From contig JAKLJY010000017.1 in NCBI GenBank assembly GCA_023150895.1, forward strand, positions 26,338 to 90,337: DNA of 64,000 bases, given 5' to 3'. Each line of letters opens with the position of its first letter. The first letter of the stretch is position 1. This document shows, piece by piece, positions 1 to 8,589 of the stretch. The notes beneath the pieces were generated by a model, which saw nothing but the letters and a program-made list of their open reading frames with translations, was not told where the DNA came from and ran no database searches. The DNA comes from Myxococcota bacterium. Lineage in GTDB: Bacteria; Myxococcota_A; Bradymonadia; UBA7976; UBA1532. The position numbers and the translations under genes were made by a program.

Positions 1-477
1 GCCCGGCCCCCGTCCGTGCCCCACGGGCTGCTGCGCCTGTTGCCCCGCCTCGGGGTGCAGGTCCGGGTCGCTCACCCGCCCGGTTTCGAGCTCGCGGACG
101 ACGCGCGGCGGGTGGGGTCGGCCCTTGCCACCCCCCCGGGGGCGATCGTCCACGCCGCCTCGTTCGACGAGGCCTGCGAGGGAGCCGACGTCGTCTACCC
201 GCAGAGCTGGGCGCCAGGCACGTTGCAGCACCGGCCGGAAGAGGCCGCCGCGCTCGCCGCGCCGTTTTCGGACTGGCTCCTCGACGCCGCGCGGCTCGAC
301 CGCCTGGCCCCCGAGGCCCGTGTCATGCGCAGTCTCCCCGCGTCCGAGGGCGAAGAGCTCGGTCCGGGGCTCCTCGAGTCACCGCGAAGCCTCTTCTATG
401 CGCAGGCGGCGCACCGCCTCACGGTGATGCGCGCCGTCCTGCAGTGGATGTTGCCGGGCGGGGACGCCACACCGTGA
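1..477 (+). CDS. Aspartate/ornithine carbamoyltransferase family protein, C-terminal part (5' end outside window)
   Basis: The reading frame is open from base 1, so the N-terminal carbamoyl-phosphate domain lies upstream and only about 158 C-terminal residues are seen. The visible part has the second-domain pattern of the family: a VAHPPGFEL strand, a GADVVYPQSW segment, an SLP tripeptide where the family has HCLP or HPLP, and a final PRS...YAQAAHRLTVMRA helix like the PRS...QAENR ending of ornithine, acetylornithine and aspartate carbamoyltransferases. The DVVYxxSW segment is closer to the acetyl/succinyl-ornithine type, but the substrate cannot be fixed from this fragment. The His-Cys of the ornithine loop is replaced by Arg-Ser. 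The stop overlaps the next gene by 4 bases (GTGA), so the two are probably co-translated. Confidence 0.7.
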   Translation, partial: ARPPSVPHGLLRLLPRLGVQVRVAHPPGFELADDARRVGSALATPPGAIVHAASFDEACEGADVVYPQSWAPGTLQHRPEEAAALAAPFSDWLLDAARLDRLAPEARVMRSLPASEGEELGPGLLESPRSLFYAQAAHRLTVMRAVLQWMLPGGDATP

Positions 478-1832
478 TTCAGCGCGTCCCGATCGGACAA
501 CTCCTGGTCGAGACCAACCTGCTCTCGGCCCGTCAGCTCGACGAGGTCCTCGAGGCGCAGACCCGCACGGGCGGGCGCCTCTGCTCGGTGGTCCTTCGCC
601 TCGGGCTGTGCGACGAACGGGCGCTCGTGCGCGTTCTGAGCCGCCAGCTCGGCGTGCCGGCCATGGTCGTCACGGAGGTTCGCCCCGAGACGGCGGGCGC
701 CGAACTCGTCCCGCGCGAAGTCGCCGAACGATATTGCGTGTTGCCGGCACGGGTCTTCAATCGCACCCTCACATTGCTGATGCGCGATCCCACCGATGGG
801 GCCGCGTTGAACGACCTTCAGTTCGTCACCGGCAAGGTCATCCGGCCACTCGTGGCGGTCGAGGGTCCGCTTCGGCGGGCGATCGCCGCCTACTACGACG
901 GTGCCGGCGAGATGCCGTCCGTCGACGTCCCATCCCCGGCGCCCATCGTTCCCGACGTGCCGCCGCCGCCCGCCTTCGGGGACGCGGCGAGCGCGGAAGA
1001 TGTCCTCGGTGCGGCCCTCGACGTGGCGGCGACGCTCGACGAGCTCGGTGCGGCCGATACGCGCCCCCGCCTCCTCGCGGTCGATGACGACACGGCCATC
1101 CTGCGCCTCTACGAGGGCATCTTCGGGCCGACGTTGTACCGGATGTTCACCTGTGGCGATGGCGCCGCGGCGCTCGACGAGGTCCGCCGCATCCGCCCGC
1201 ACGTGGTCTTGCTCGACGCGCGTCTGCCCGGCCTCCACGGCTTCGAGATCTGCCGCCGCGTCAAGGAAGACCCGGTGCTGGCCCCGACCGCGGTGATCCT
1301 GCTGAGCGGGGCGTACCGGGGCTGGCAGATGCGCGCCGATCTCATGCGGCACTGCGGTGCGGACGACGTCATCGAGAAGCCGTTCAACGTCGACCACCTC
1401 GCGAACCGGGTCGCCGAGTTGATTCGCAACGCGCCGGCGGAGCGACACAACACCGGGGGGACCCGGGCCCTCGCCGCCGAGGCGCTCAAGTACCTCAACG
1501 CGGGGCTGCTTCTCCTCCAGAAGGGTGAACTCGACGCGGCCGCCATCGAGTTCCGGCATAGCATCGAGCATCAGCCGTTCGCCGCGCGGCCGCACTTCTA
1601 CCTCGGGAAGATCCACGAGCGTCAGAACGAGCGGTACGAGGCCATGTACGAGTACGAACAGGCCGTCGCGCTCGACACCACGTTCTTCCCGGCCATCAAA
1701 GACCTCGCGTTGCTGTACCAGAACGCAGGATTCGTTCACAAAGCGGTCGAGCTCTGGCAGCAGGCCCTCGTCGTCTGCCCGGAAGCCTCGATGCGGCAGT
1801 CCATCAAGGACCACCTCCTGCGGCTCGTATGA
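474..1832 (+). CDS. MshEN - response receiver - TPR multidomain protein
   Basis: This 452-residue protein starts at a GTG overlapping the upstream stop. Residues 1-145 resemble the N-terminal domain of type II secretion/pilus ATPases (MshEN, T2SSE_N), a domain known in other proteins to bind c-di-GMP or to mediate partner contact. A Pro-rich linker follows. Residues 197-320 form a CheY-like receiver with acidic pocket D204/D205, phospho-acceptor D248 and a conserved Lys in EKPF; the usual Thr is Ser. Residues 335-452 hold about three TPR-like helical repeats. There is no ATPase domain and no DNA-binding or enzymatic output, so it is probably an adaptor linking a phospho-signal (and perhaps c-di-GMP) to protein partners. 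The coupled carbamoyltransferase and epimerase genes give no direct clue to its role. Confidence 0.75.
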   Translation: MIQRVPIGQLLVETNLLSARQLDEVLEAQTRTGGRLCSVVLRLGLCDERALVRVLSRQLGVPAMVVTEVRPETAGAELVPREVAERYCVLPARVFNRTLTLLMRDPTDGAALNDLQFVTGKVIRPLVAVEGPLRRAIAAYYDGAGEMPSVDVPSPAPIVPDVPPPPAFGDAASAEDVLGAALDVAATLDELGAADTRPRLLAVDDDTAILRLYEGIFGPTLYRMFTCGDGAAALDEVRRIRPHVVLLDARLPGLHGFEICRRVKEDPVLAPTAVILLSGAYRGWQMRADLMRHCGADDVIEKPFNVDHLANRVAELIRNAPAERHNTGGTRALAAEALKYLNAGLLLLQKGELDAAAIEFRHSIEHQPFAARPHFYLGKIHERQNERYEAMYEYEQAVALDTTFFPAIKDLALLYQNAGFVHKAVELWQQALVVCPEASMRQSIKDHLLRLV

Positions 1833-2944
1833 ACGCCGGCGGTCTGCTTCACGTCGTCGGGGCGCGGCCGCAGTTCGTCAAGCTCGCGGCGCTGCTCCGG
1901 GCGGCGGGGACGCCGGAACGCCACCGGATTCTGCACACGGGCCAGCACTACGACGCCGGCCTCTCGCAGGTCTTCTTCGATGAGCTCGGCATCGCCCCGC
2001 CGGACGCCCACCTCGGCATCGGCGGCGGGACGCATGGCGCGCAGACCGGGCAGATGCTCGCAGCCATCGAGGCCGTGCTCGAAGCGGCACCGCCCGAGAA
2101 GGTGGTCGTCTACGGCGACACGAACTCGACGTTGGCCGGGGCGCTCGCCGCCGCGAAGCTCGGCATCCCCGTCGTTCACGTCGAGGCCGGTCTCCGGTCC
2201 TTCGATCGCGGGATGCCGGAGGAGATCAACCGCGTCGTCACCGATCACGTGAGCGACCTGCTGCTCTGCCCGACGGAGCAAGCCGCCGAGCAGCTCGCGC
2301 GCGAAGGCATCGTCCGTGGCGTGCACGTCGTCGGCGACGTGATGCTCGACATCGCGCTTCGGGAAGCGCCGCGGGTCCGGACGACGCCCCTCGGACGCTT
2401 TCTGCAGGGCGAGACCGCGGCATTGCCGGCCGCATTCAGCGCGGCGCCGCCGGTGCCGGACGGCTACGCGGTCGCCACGATCCATCGGGCCGCCAACACC
2501 GACGCGCCCGAGGTCTTGCGGCGGCTCGTGACGGCCCTCGGTGCGCTCGGGACGCGGGTCTACTGGCCCGTGCACCCCCGCACGCGACGGGCCATGGCGC
2601 GCGCCTCCATCGCACCACCGGCGTCCGTCGTGCTTCTCGAGCCGTTGGGATACCTGGATTTCGCCGCGCTGCTCTCGGGCGCGCGCGCGGTCCTGACGGA
2701 CTCCGGCGGCGTCCAGAAGGAGGCCTACTTCGCGGGCAAGCAGTGCTTCACGCTGCGCGACACAACCGAGTGGCGCGAGACGCTCGGCGGTGGCTGGAAT
2801 ACGCTCGTCGGCGCCGATCCCGCCGCCCTCGTCGCCGCCTTTGCCCGTCCGGCCCCCTCGTCACCGGTCGCCCTCGACCTTTTCGGGGGGGGACACGCGG
2901 CTGCGCGTTGCGTCGCCCTCATCGAGGCTCCGGGCGCGCCTTGA
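1829..2944 (+). CDS. wecB: UDP-N-acetylglucosamine 2-epimerase (non-hydrolysing)
   Basis: This 371-residue protein interconverts UDP-GlcNAc and UDP-ManNAc in the cytoplasm, supplying ManNAc-type sugars for surface polysaccharide. Family motifs are present in order: GARPQFVK (GTRPE-type, residues 11-18), HTGQHYD, GDTNS with D97, HVEAGLRS with E119, PEEINR with E131, and GDVMLD. The C-terminal half has the expected DSGG and QKE UDP-binding segments. Length matches the family (about 375). The ATG overlaps the preceding stop (ATGA). No other glycan genes lie beside it, so the polysaccharide it serves is unknown. Confidence 0.9.
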   Translation: MNAGGLLHVVGARPQFVKLAALLRAAGTPERHRILHTGQHYDAGLSQVFFDELGIAPPDAHLGIGGGTHGAQTGQMLAAIEAVLEAAPPEKVVVYGDTNSTLAGALAAAKLGIPVVHVEAGLRSFDRGMPEEINRVVTDHVSDLLLCPTEQAAEQLAREGIVRGVHVVGDVMLDIALREAPRVRTTPLGRFLQGETAALPAAFSAAPPVPDGYAVATIHRAANTDAPEVLRRLVTALGALGTRVYWPVHPRTRRAMARASIAPPASVVLLEPLGYLDFAALLSGARAVLTDSGGVQKEAYFAGKQCFTLRDTTEWRETLGGGWNTLVGADPAALVAAFARPAPSSPVALDLFGGGHAAARCVALIEAPGAP

Positions 2945-2969
2945 ACCGCCGTGGCGGCTCGGGTATAAG
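2941..2969 (+). promoter_or_regulatory. Sigma70-type promoter of proS-pyrF-rlmB
   Basis: TTGAAC (2941-2946), a 17-base spacer and TATAAG (2964-2969) sit directly before proS, predicting a start near 2976. The TGA stop of the upstream epimerase gene lies inside the -35 box. A GGAGG ribosome site follows at 2986-2990. Confidence 0.7.
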
Positions 2970-2996
2970 CCCGGCCGCCGATCACGGAGGTTGACC

Positions 2997-4697
2997 ATGC
3001 GGATGACGCGCCTGCACGCGCCCACCCTGAAAGAAGATCCCAAGGACGCGGAAGTCGTCAGCCACCGGTACCTCGTTCGGGGTGGCTACATCCGCAAACT
3101 GGCCGCGGGCATCTACGACTTCCTGCCCCTCGCGACCCGTACGATCCACAAGATCGCGAACATCGTCCGGGCGGAGATGAGCCGGGCCGGGGCGCAGGAG
3201 GTCTTCCTGCCCGCCGTCCAGCCGTCGGAGATCTGGGTGGAATCCGGGCGCTGGAGCTTCTACGGTCCCGAGCTGCTCCGCTTCAAAGACCGCAAGGGCG
3301 CCGAGTTCTGCCTCGGCCCGACGCACGAAGAGGTGATCGTCGATCTCGTCCGCCGCGACGTCCGCTCCTGGCGCGCGCTGCCCCTGAACCTCTTTCAGAT
3401 TCAGACGAAGTTCCGGGACGAGATCCGTCCTCGCGCGGGCCTGATGCGCGGACGCGAGTTCATCATGAAGGACGCCTACTCCTTCGACGTCGACGAAGCG
3501 GCCGCGCTGCGCAGCTACGACGCGATGTACGCGGCATACGAGCGCATCTTCCGTCGATGTGGCCTCGACTTCCGCGCCGTCGAGGCGGACACCGGCGCCA
3601 TCGGCGGCAGTCGGAGCCACGAGTTCCAGGTCCTCGCCGACAGCGGCGAAGACGCCATGGTGAGCTGCACGGCCTGTAGCTACGCGGCGAACGTCGAGCA
3701 GGCCGAACTCCCGACGCCGTCGCGCCCGGCCACCGGGGAGTCCTCGCTCGCGAAGGTTCACACCCCCGACCGCCGAACGATCGACGAGGTCTCCGCCTTC
3801 CTCGGGCGGCCCGCGCAGGCCTTCATCAAGACGCTCATCGTGCACGCCGACGGCAAGCTCCACGCCGTGTTGTTGCGCGGCGACCACGAGCTCAACGAGA
3901 TCAAACTCAAGAAGCGCCTCGGCGCCACGCTGCTCATCATGGCGGACGAAGCCGAGGTCCGGGCCGCGAGCGGGGCCCCCGTCGGGTTCGCCGGCCCCGT
4001 GGGCGGGCTGAAGGTCGAGAGCGTGCTGGCCGATCACGCCGTCGCCGGCATGACCGACGCCGTCACCGGCGCCAACGAGGGTGACCACCACCTGACGGGC
4101 GTAGCCGAGGGCCGGGACTTCCAGGTCACCGGGTTCCACGACCTCCGAATGGCCGCCGACGGCGACGCGTGTCCGCGATGCGGTGGGACCATGAAGGGGT
4201 TCCGCGGCATCGAGGTCGGGCACGTCTTCTATCTCGGGACGAAGTACAGCAAGGCGATGAACTGCGCCTTCCTGAACGAAACCGGCGACGAGAAGCCCAT
4301 GGTCATGGGCTGCTACGGCATCGGCGTCACGCGGATCATGGCCGCGGCCATCGAGCAGAATCACGATGCCGACGGCATCTGCTGGCCGGTGGCCATCGCC
4401 CCCTTCCACGTCGCCATCCTGCCGCTGCAGATGAACGTGCCCGAGGTCGTCGCCGCCGCCGAGAAGCTCTATGCGGAGCTCAGCGACGCGGGCTTCGAGG
4501 TCCTGCTCGACGATCGCGAAGAGCGCGCAGGCAGCAAATTCAAGGACGCCGACCTCATCGGCATTCCATTCCGCCTCGCGATCGGGGCACGGGGTCTCCA
4601 GGAGGGCATCGTCGAACTCAAGCACCGGCGTGGGGGCGAGGTGGTCAAGGTGCCGGTCGGCGACGTCATCTCCCAGATTCGCGGCCTCGTCGCGTGA
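2997..4697 (+). CDS. proS: Prolyl-tRNA synthetase
   Basis: This 566-residue class II synthetase charges tRNA-Pro with proline. It is the long bacterial type: catalytic motifs including GPTHEE (residues 107-112) and motif 2 FRDEIRPRAGLMRGREF (139-155), then an inserted editing (INS) domain at about 225-400, the rest of the catalytic core with MGCYGIGVTRIM, and a C-terminal anticodon-binding domain. E. coli ProS is 572 residues. The ATG at 2997 is chosen because GGAGG lies 6 bases upstream; earlier in-frame starts would run back into the epimerase gene. It is the first gene after the promoter and ends in a GTGA overlap with pyrF. Confidence 0.96.
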   Translation: MRMTRLHAPTLKEDPKDAEVVSHRYLVRGGYIRKLAAGIYDFLPLATRTIHKIANIVRAEMSRAGAQEVFLPAVQPSEIWVESGRWSFYGPELLRFKDRKGAEFCLGPTHEEVIVDLVRRDVRSWRALPLNLFQIQTKFRDEIRPRAGLMRGREFIMKDAYSFDVDEAAALRSYDAMYAAYERIFRRCGLDFRAVEADTGAIGGSRSHEFQVLADSGEDAMVSCTACSYAANVEQAELPTPSRPATGESSLAKVHTPDRRTIDEVSAFLGRPAQAFIKTLIVHADGKLHAVLLRGDHELNEIKLKKRLGATLLIMADEAEVRAASGAPVGFAGPVGGLKVESVLADHAVAGMTDAVTGANEGDHHLTGVAEGRDFQVTGFHDLRMAADGDACPRCGGTMKGFRGIEVGHVFYLGTKYSKAMNCAFLNETGDEKPMVMGCYGIGVTRIMAAAIEQNHDADGICWPVAIAPFHVAILPLQMNVPEVVAAAEKLYAELSDAGFEVLLDDREERAGSKFKDADLIGIPFRLAIGARGLQEGIVELKHRRGGEVVKVPVGDVISQIRGLVA

Positions 4698-5404
4698 GTG
4701 CCGCGCGAGACGCGCTCTGTCTCGCGCTCGACGTCGCCGACGCCGACGCCGCGGTCGCTTGGGTCGCACGGACGTGCGGCGCCGTGGCCACCTACAAGAT
4801 TGGCCTCGAGCTCTTCACGTCCGAGGGACCGTCTGTCGTCGATCGGGTCCGGAAGGCCGGCGCCGAGCGCGTCTTCCTCGATCTGAAGCTCCACGACATC
4901 CCCAACACCGTGGCCGGCGCCGTTCGCTCCCTCTCGCGGCTCGGAGTCGACGACCTCACGGTCCACGTCGCGGGCGGGCGAGCCATGCTCGAAGCGGCCC
5001 GCGCGGCGGCCGGCTCGATGCGCCTTCTGGGCGTCACCGTGCTGACGAGCCTGGACGCGGTGGCGCTGGCGGAGGTGGGGGAGGGGGGGGCGGAACCTGC
5101 CGACGTCGTCTGTCTGCGCGCCCGGCTCGCCGCCGCATGCGGTCTCGGCGGTGTCGTCTGCAGCCCCGTCGAGGTCGGGCGAGTCCGCGAGGTGGTGGGG
5201 CCGGGCCTCCGCCTGGTGACCCCCGGTATCCGGAACCTCAGCGACGCCGCCGGCGATCAACGCCGCACCCTGACGCCTGCCGAAGCGCGACGCGCCGGGG
5301 CGGACCTCCTGGTCGTCGGGCGACCCGTGCTCTCGGCCGCTGATCCGGAGGCGGCTCTGCAGGCCATCGTGCGGGATATCGAGGGGGTGGACGATGGGCG
5401 CTGA
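4694..5404 (+). CDS. pyrF: Orotidine 5'-phosphate decarboxylase
   Basis: This 236-residue protein decarboxylates OMP to UMP, the last step of de novo pyrimidine synthesis. It carries the catalytic DxKxxD signature, D63-L-K65-L-H-D68, in the sequence FLDLKLHDIPNTV, and late phosphate-binding residues in VTPGIR and VVGRPV. The GTG start overlaps the proS stop by 4 bases, implying translational coupling; longer in-frame extensions would be antisense-like sequence within proS. Length is typical of the bacterial short form (about 230-245). Confidence 0.93.
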   Translation: MSAARDALCLALDVADADAAVAWVARTCGAVATYKIGLELFTSEGPSVVDRVRKAGAERVFLDLKLHDIPNTVAGAVRSLSRLGVDDLTVHVAGGRAMLEAARAAAGSMRLLGVTVLTSLDAVALAEVGEGGAEPADVVCLRARLAAACGLGGVVCSPVEVGRVREVVGPGLRLVTPGIRNLSDAAGDQRRTLTPAEARRAGADLLVVGRPVLSAADPEAALQAIVRDIEGVDDGR

Positions 5405-6152
5405 GCCTGGGTCGGACACGGTCGTCGTCGCCGGCCCCAACGCCGTCGAGGCGCTCCTCCGGCACGGACGCACGCGCGTTCGCCGGGTCCTCCACGCCGG
5501 ACCCCCTTCGCCAGCCCGGGACCGCGTCATCGAGCTCGCCCGGGCTGCGGGCTGCGCCGTCGAAACCGTGGCCCCGGCCGTTCTCGACCGACACGCAGGG
5601 GAGCTTCGTCACCAGGGCCTGGTCGCCCTGGCCGCCCCGGCGCCGCTGGCCGAGTGGTCGGCGCTCATCGACGGTCGGGACGCCCTCCTCGTCGCGTTCG
5701 ACCAGGTCACCGACCCCCACAACCTCGGCGCCATCCTCCGGAGCTGCGAGGCGCTCGGCGGGACGGGGGCACTCGTGACCCGCGACCGCTGTGCGCGACC
5801 CGGCCCCACCGTGAGCCGCACCTCCGCCGGCGCGAGCGAGATCCTGCCCGTGGCCATGGAGACCAACCTCGCGCGCGCGCTCGACGCGGCCCGCGACGCC
5901 GGACTTCAGGTGGTCGGCGCCGATCTCGACGGCGAAGCGCCCTGGTGCATCGACCTGACCCTCCCGACCGTTCTCGTGATCGGGGCGGAGGGGACGGGCC
6001 TGCGGAGGCTGACCCGTGAGCGGTGCGACCGGATCGCCACCATCCCCCTCGGCGGGCGGACGGAGAGTCTGAACGCCTCGGCCGCAGCGGCCGCCTTGCT
6101 CTACGAAGCGATACGTCAGCGGCGAGCACAAAAAACGCAGAAATCGGCTTGA
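5394..6152 (+). CDS. rlmB: 23S rRNA (guanosine-2'-O-)-methyltransferase, RlmB/SpoU family
   Basis: This 252-residue SPOUT methyltransferase is expected to 2'-O-methylate G2251 of 23S rRNA. Residues 12-75 form an L30e-like substrate-binding domain. The SpoU motifs follow: DPHNLGAILRSCEALG (motif 1), IGAEGTGLRR (motif 2) and IPLGGRTESLNASAAAA (motif 3, the knot). The target assignment (RlmB rather than a TrmH or TsnR paralogue) rests on domain layout only. The ATG overlaps pyrF by 11 bases. The TGA stop lies inside the -35 box of the next promoter. Confidence 0.85.
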   Translation: MGAEPGSDTVVVAGPNAVEALLRHGRTRVRRVLHAGPPSPARDRVIELARAAGCAVETVAPAVLDRHAGELRHQGLVALAAPAPLAEWSALIDGRDALLVAFDQVTDPHNLGAILRSCEALGGTGALVTRDRCARPGPTVSRTSAGASEILPVAMETNLARALDAARDAGLQVVGADLDGEAPWCIDLTLPTVLVIGAEGTGLRRLTRERCDRIATIPLGGRTESLNASAAAAALLYEAIRQRRAQKTQKSA

Positions 6153-6177
6153 CGCCGAGGTGGGTGCCGTCTATAAG
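6149..6177 (+). promoter_or_regulatory. Promoter P1 of the tRNA-tuf operon
   Basis: TTGACG (6149-6154), a 17-base spacer and TATAAG (6172-6177). The rlmB stop codon is embedded in the -35 box. About 95 bases upstream of the first tRNA. Confidence 0.65.
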
Positions 6178-6224
6178 GCCCGCACCCTTGCGCACGCCGT
6201 CGCGGACGGCGCTTGTGATTTGAC

Positions 6225-6254
6225 TTGACAACCGAAGACCCTGCCGAGTAGGTT
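6225..6254 (+). promoter_or_regulatory. Promoter P2 of the tRNA-tuf operon
   Basis: Consensus TTGACA (6225-6230), an 18-base spacer and TAGGTT (6249-6254), followed by a C-rich discriminator just before the first tRNA at 6273. A weak -10 with a GC-rich discriminator is the known pattern of growth-rate and stringently controlled stable-RNA promoters; that control is inferred here. Confidence 0.6.
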
Positions 6255-6272
6255 CCGCCCCCGCATTCCAGC

Positions 6273-6345
6273 GCTGGCGTAGCTCAATCGGTAGAGCAGC
6301 TGATTTGTAATCAGCCGGTTGCGGGTTCAAGTCCCTTCGCCAGCT
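6273..6345 (+). tRNA. tRNA-Thr (anticodon TGT)
   Basis: 73-nt cloverleaf with acceptor GCTGGCG/CGCCAGC, D stem GCTC/GAGC and anticodon stem GCTGA/TCAGC around TTTGTAA, giving TGT. The T arm GCGGG-TTCAAGT-CCCTT has one C-T mismatch and one G-T pair at its base. No CCA is encoded. It is first of four tRNAs in the same order as E. coli thrU-tyrU-glyT-thrT. Confidence 0.93.
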
Positions 6346-6381
6346 CCGCGCTCTCGAGCGCAAGTGTATCAGGGCCCCTGT

Positions 6382-6467
<86 letters not shown>

Positions 6468-6480
6468 CGAGCCCTGATGA

Positions 6481-6500
6481 GAACCCGCAAGGGTTCGTTT
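6481..6500 (+). other. Small GNRA-capped hairpin between tRNA-Tyr and tRNA-Gly
   Basis: GAACCC-GCAA-GGGTTC is a perfect 6-bp stem with a GCAA tetraloop, followed by GTTTT. It may be a processing element or a weak attenuator in the tRNA precursor; nothing in the sequence decides between these. Confidence 0.35.
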
Positions 6501-6501
6501 T

Positions 6502-6574
6502 GCGGGAGTAACTCAGCTGGCAGAGTGTCAGCCTTCCAAGCTGAATGTCGCGGGTTCGAACCCCGTCTCCCGCT
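6502..6574 (+). tRNA. tRNA-Gly (anticodon TCC)
   Basis: 73-nt cloverleaf with acceptor GCGGGAG/CTCCCGC, anticodon stem TCAGC/GCTGA around CTTCCAA, and T arm GCGGG-TTCGAAC-CCCGT. CCA is not encoded. Confidence 0.95.
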
Positions 6575-6619
6575 CCCTCTTTTTCATCTGGCCCACGAAC
6601 ACGTCAGTGACGTGGGTAC

Positions 6620-6692
6620 GCCGGCGTAGCTCAGTAGGTAGAGCACGTCCTTGGTAAGGACGGGGTCACCGGTTCAAATCCGGTCGTCGGCT
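6620..6692 (+). tRNA. tRNA-Thr (anticodon GGT)
   Basis: 73-nt cloverleaf with acceptor GCCGGCG/CGTCGGC (one G-T pair), anticodon stem CGTCC/GGACG around TTGGTAA and a perfect T stem ACCGG/CCGGT. CCA is not encoded. A hairpin (CCCACG...CGTGGG, 6592-6616) precedes it. Confidence 0.95.
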
Positions 6693-6742
6693 TGATTCGT
6701 TCGTCGTCGCAGGCAGCCAACCCGCTGAGGGAGAGTCCCCCC

Positions 6743-7930
<1,188 letters not shown>

Positions 7931-7961
7931 TCCGCGGCACCGGCCCCTGGCCGGGATCATG

Positions 7962-7987
7962 ACCCAGGCGGGCGACCGTCTGGGTTT
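7962..7987 (+). terminator. Possible terminator/attenuator after tuf
   Basis: A ten-pair stem ACCCAG(G)CGG/CCG(T)CTGGGT with a GCGA tetraloop is followed by a short TT(T) tract. A second perfect stem, CCGGCC/GGCCGG, lies just upstream at 7940-7954. The short T tract suggests partial termination or mRNA end protection rather than a full stop, since tRNA-Trp and secE follow with no obvious promoter. Confidence 0.4.
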
Positions 7988-8015
7988 CGCCGTATCAGAG
8001 GTGGTCTTCGCTGGC

Positions 8016-8136
8016 CACCTGGACCGCTGCAAGAGAATAGGCTCATAGCTCAATTCGGTAGAGCACCGGACTCCAAATCCGGGGGTTGGGGGTTCGAGTC
8101 CCTCTGGGCCTGCCCCTCCTTGCAGCGGTCCAGGTG
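8016..8136 (+). other. 18-bp perfect inverted repeat enclosing tRNA-Trp
   Basis: The 18 bases at 8016-8033 are exactly complementary to 8119-8136. In RNA they would form a long duplex leaving only 5 bases before and 6 bases after the mature tRNA-Trp. This resembles the RNase III stems that flank rRNA in precursor transcripts and would separate the tuf and secE messages on cleavage. The pairing is read directly; the processing role is inference. Confidence 0.75.
8039..8112 (+). tRNA. tRNA-Trp (anticodon CCA)
   Basis: 74-nt cloverleaf with acceptor AGGCTCA/TGGGCCT, D stem GCTC/GAGC, anticodon stem CCGGA/TCCGG around CTCCAAA, T arm GGGGG-TTCGAGT-CCCTC and discriminator G. CCA is not encoded. 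tRNA-Trp between tuf and secE is a known arrangement in several bacterial phyla. Confidence 0.96.
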
Positions 8137-8169
8137 ACCGTCGAAGTCGACAGTCGGTCCCGGGAAATC

Positions 8170-8556
8170 ATGGATACCAGTAAGCGCATCGTTCAGTTCG
8201 CGTACGGCGCGGGCACCTTTCTCGTCGCCCTCTTCGCGTCGCGCCTCTATGGCTCGATCTTCGGACTGGTCGGCGCGCGGGACCCCCAGATCCTCGGCAA
8301 AGACTTCACGTTGACGACGCTGCTCGCCGCAGTGACCGCCATCGGCGCGCTCCTGTGGACGTGGCGGCACGAGCGCATTCGCCCCCTGGCCCATGAGGTC
8401 GCGGACGAACTGACCAAAGTGACCTGGCCAACCTGGGAAGAGACCAAGTCCAACGGCCGCGTCACCGTGGCCGTGTCCGTCGTGGTCGCGCTCATCCTGG
8501 GCGTGTTCGACTGGTTCTTCGGCGGCCTTACGAACTACATCCTCGGCGGCGCGTAA
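8170..8556 (+). CDS. secE: Preprotein translocase subunit SecE
   Basis: This 128-residue inner-membrane protein belongs to the SecYEG channel. Hydrophobic segments lie near residues 9-30, 45-62 and 100-122; the conserved cytoplasmic helix with ELTKVTWPTWEETK precedes the last membrane helix. Three membrane segments, as in E. coli SecE (127 residues), rather than the single-span short form. The ATG at 8170 is preferred because earlier in-frame starts would read through tRNA-Trp and its stem. rpmG (L33), often found between tuf and secE, is not here. Confidence 0.92.
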   Translation: MDTSKRIVQFAYGAGTFLVALFASRLYGSIFGLVGARDPQILGKDFTLTTLLAAVTAIGALLWTWRHERIRPLAHEVADELTKVTWPTWEETKSNGRVTVAVSVVVALILGVFDWFFGGLTNYILGGA

Positions 8557-8589
8557 CCAGCGACTCTCTCAGGCTCCCGGAGCACCGAA

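Noticed and set aside
7931..8038. Missing rpmG (L33) between tuf and secE as an anomaly
   Set aside because: Many Proteobacteria carry rpmG elsewhere beside rpmB, so absence here is not remarkable.
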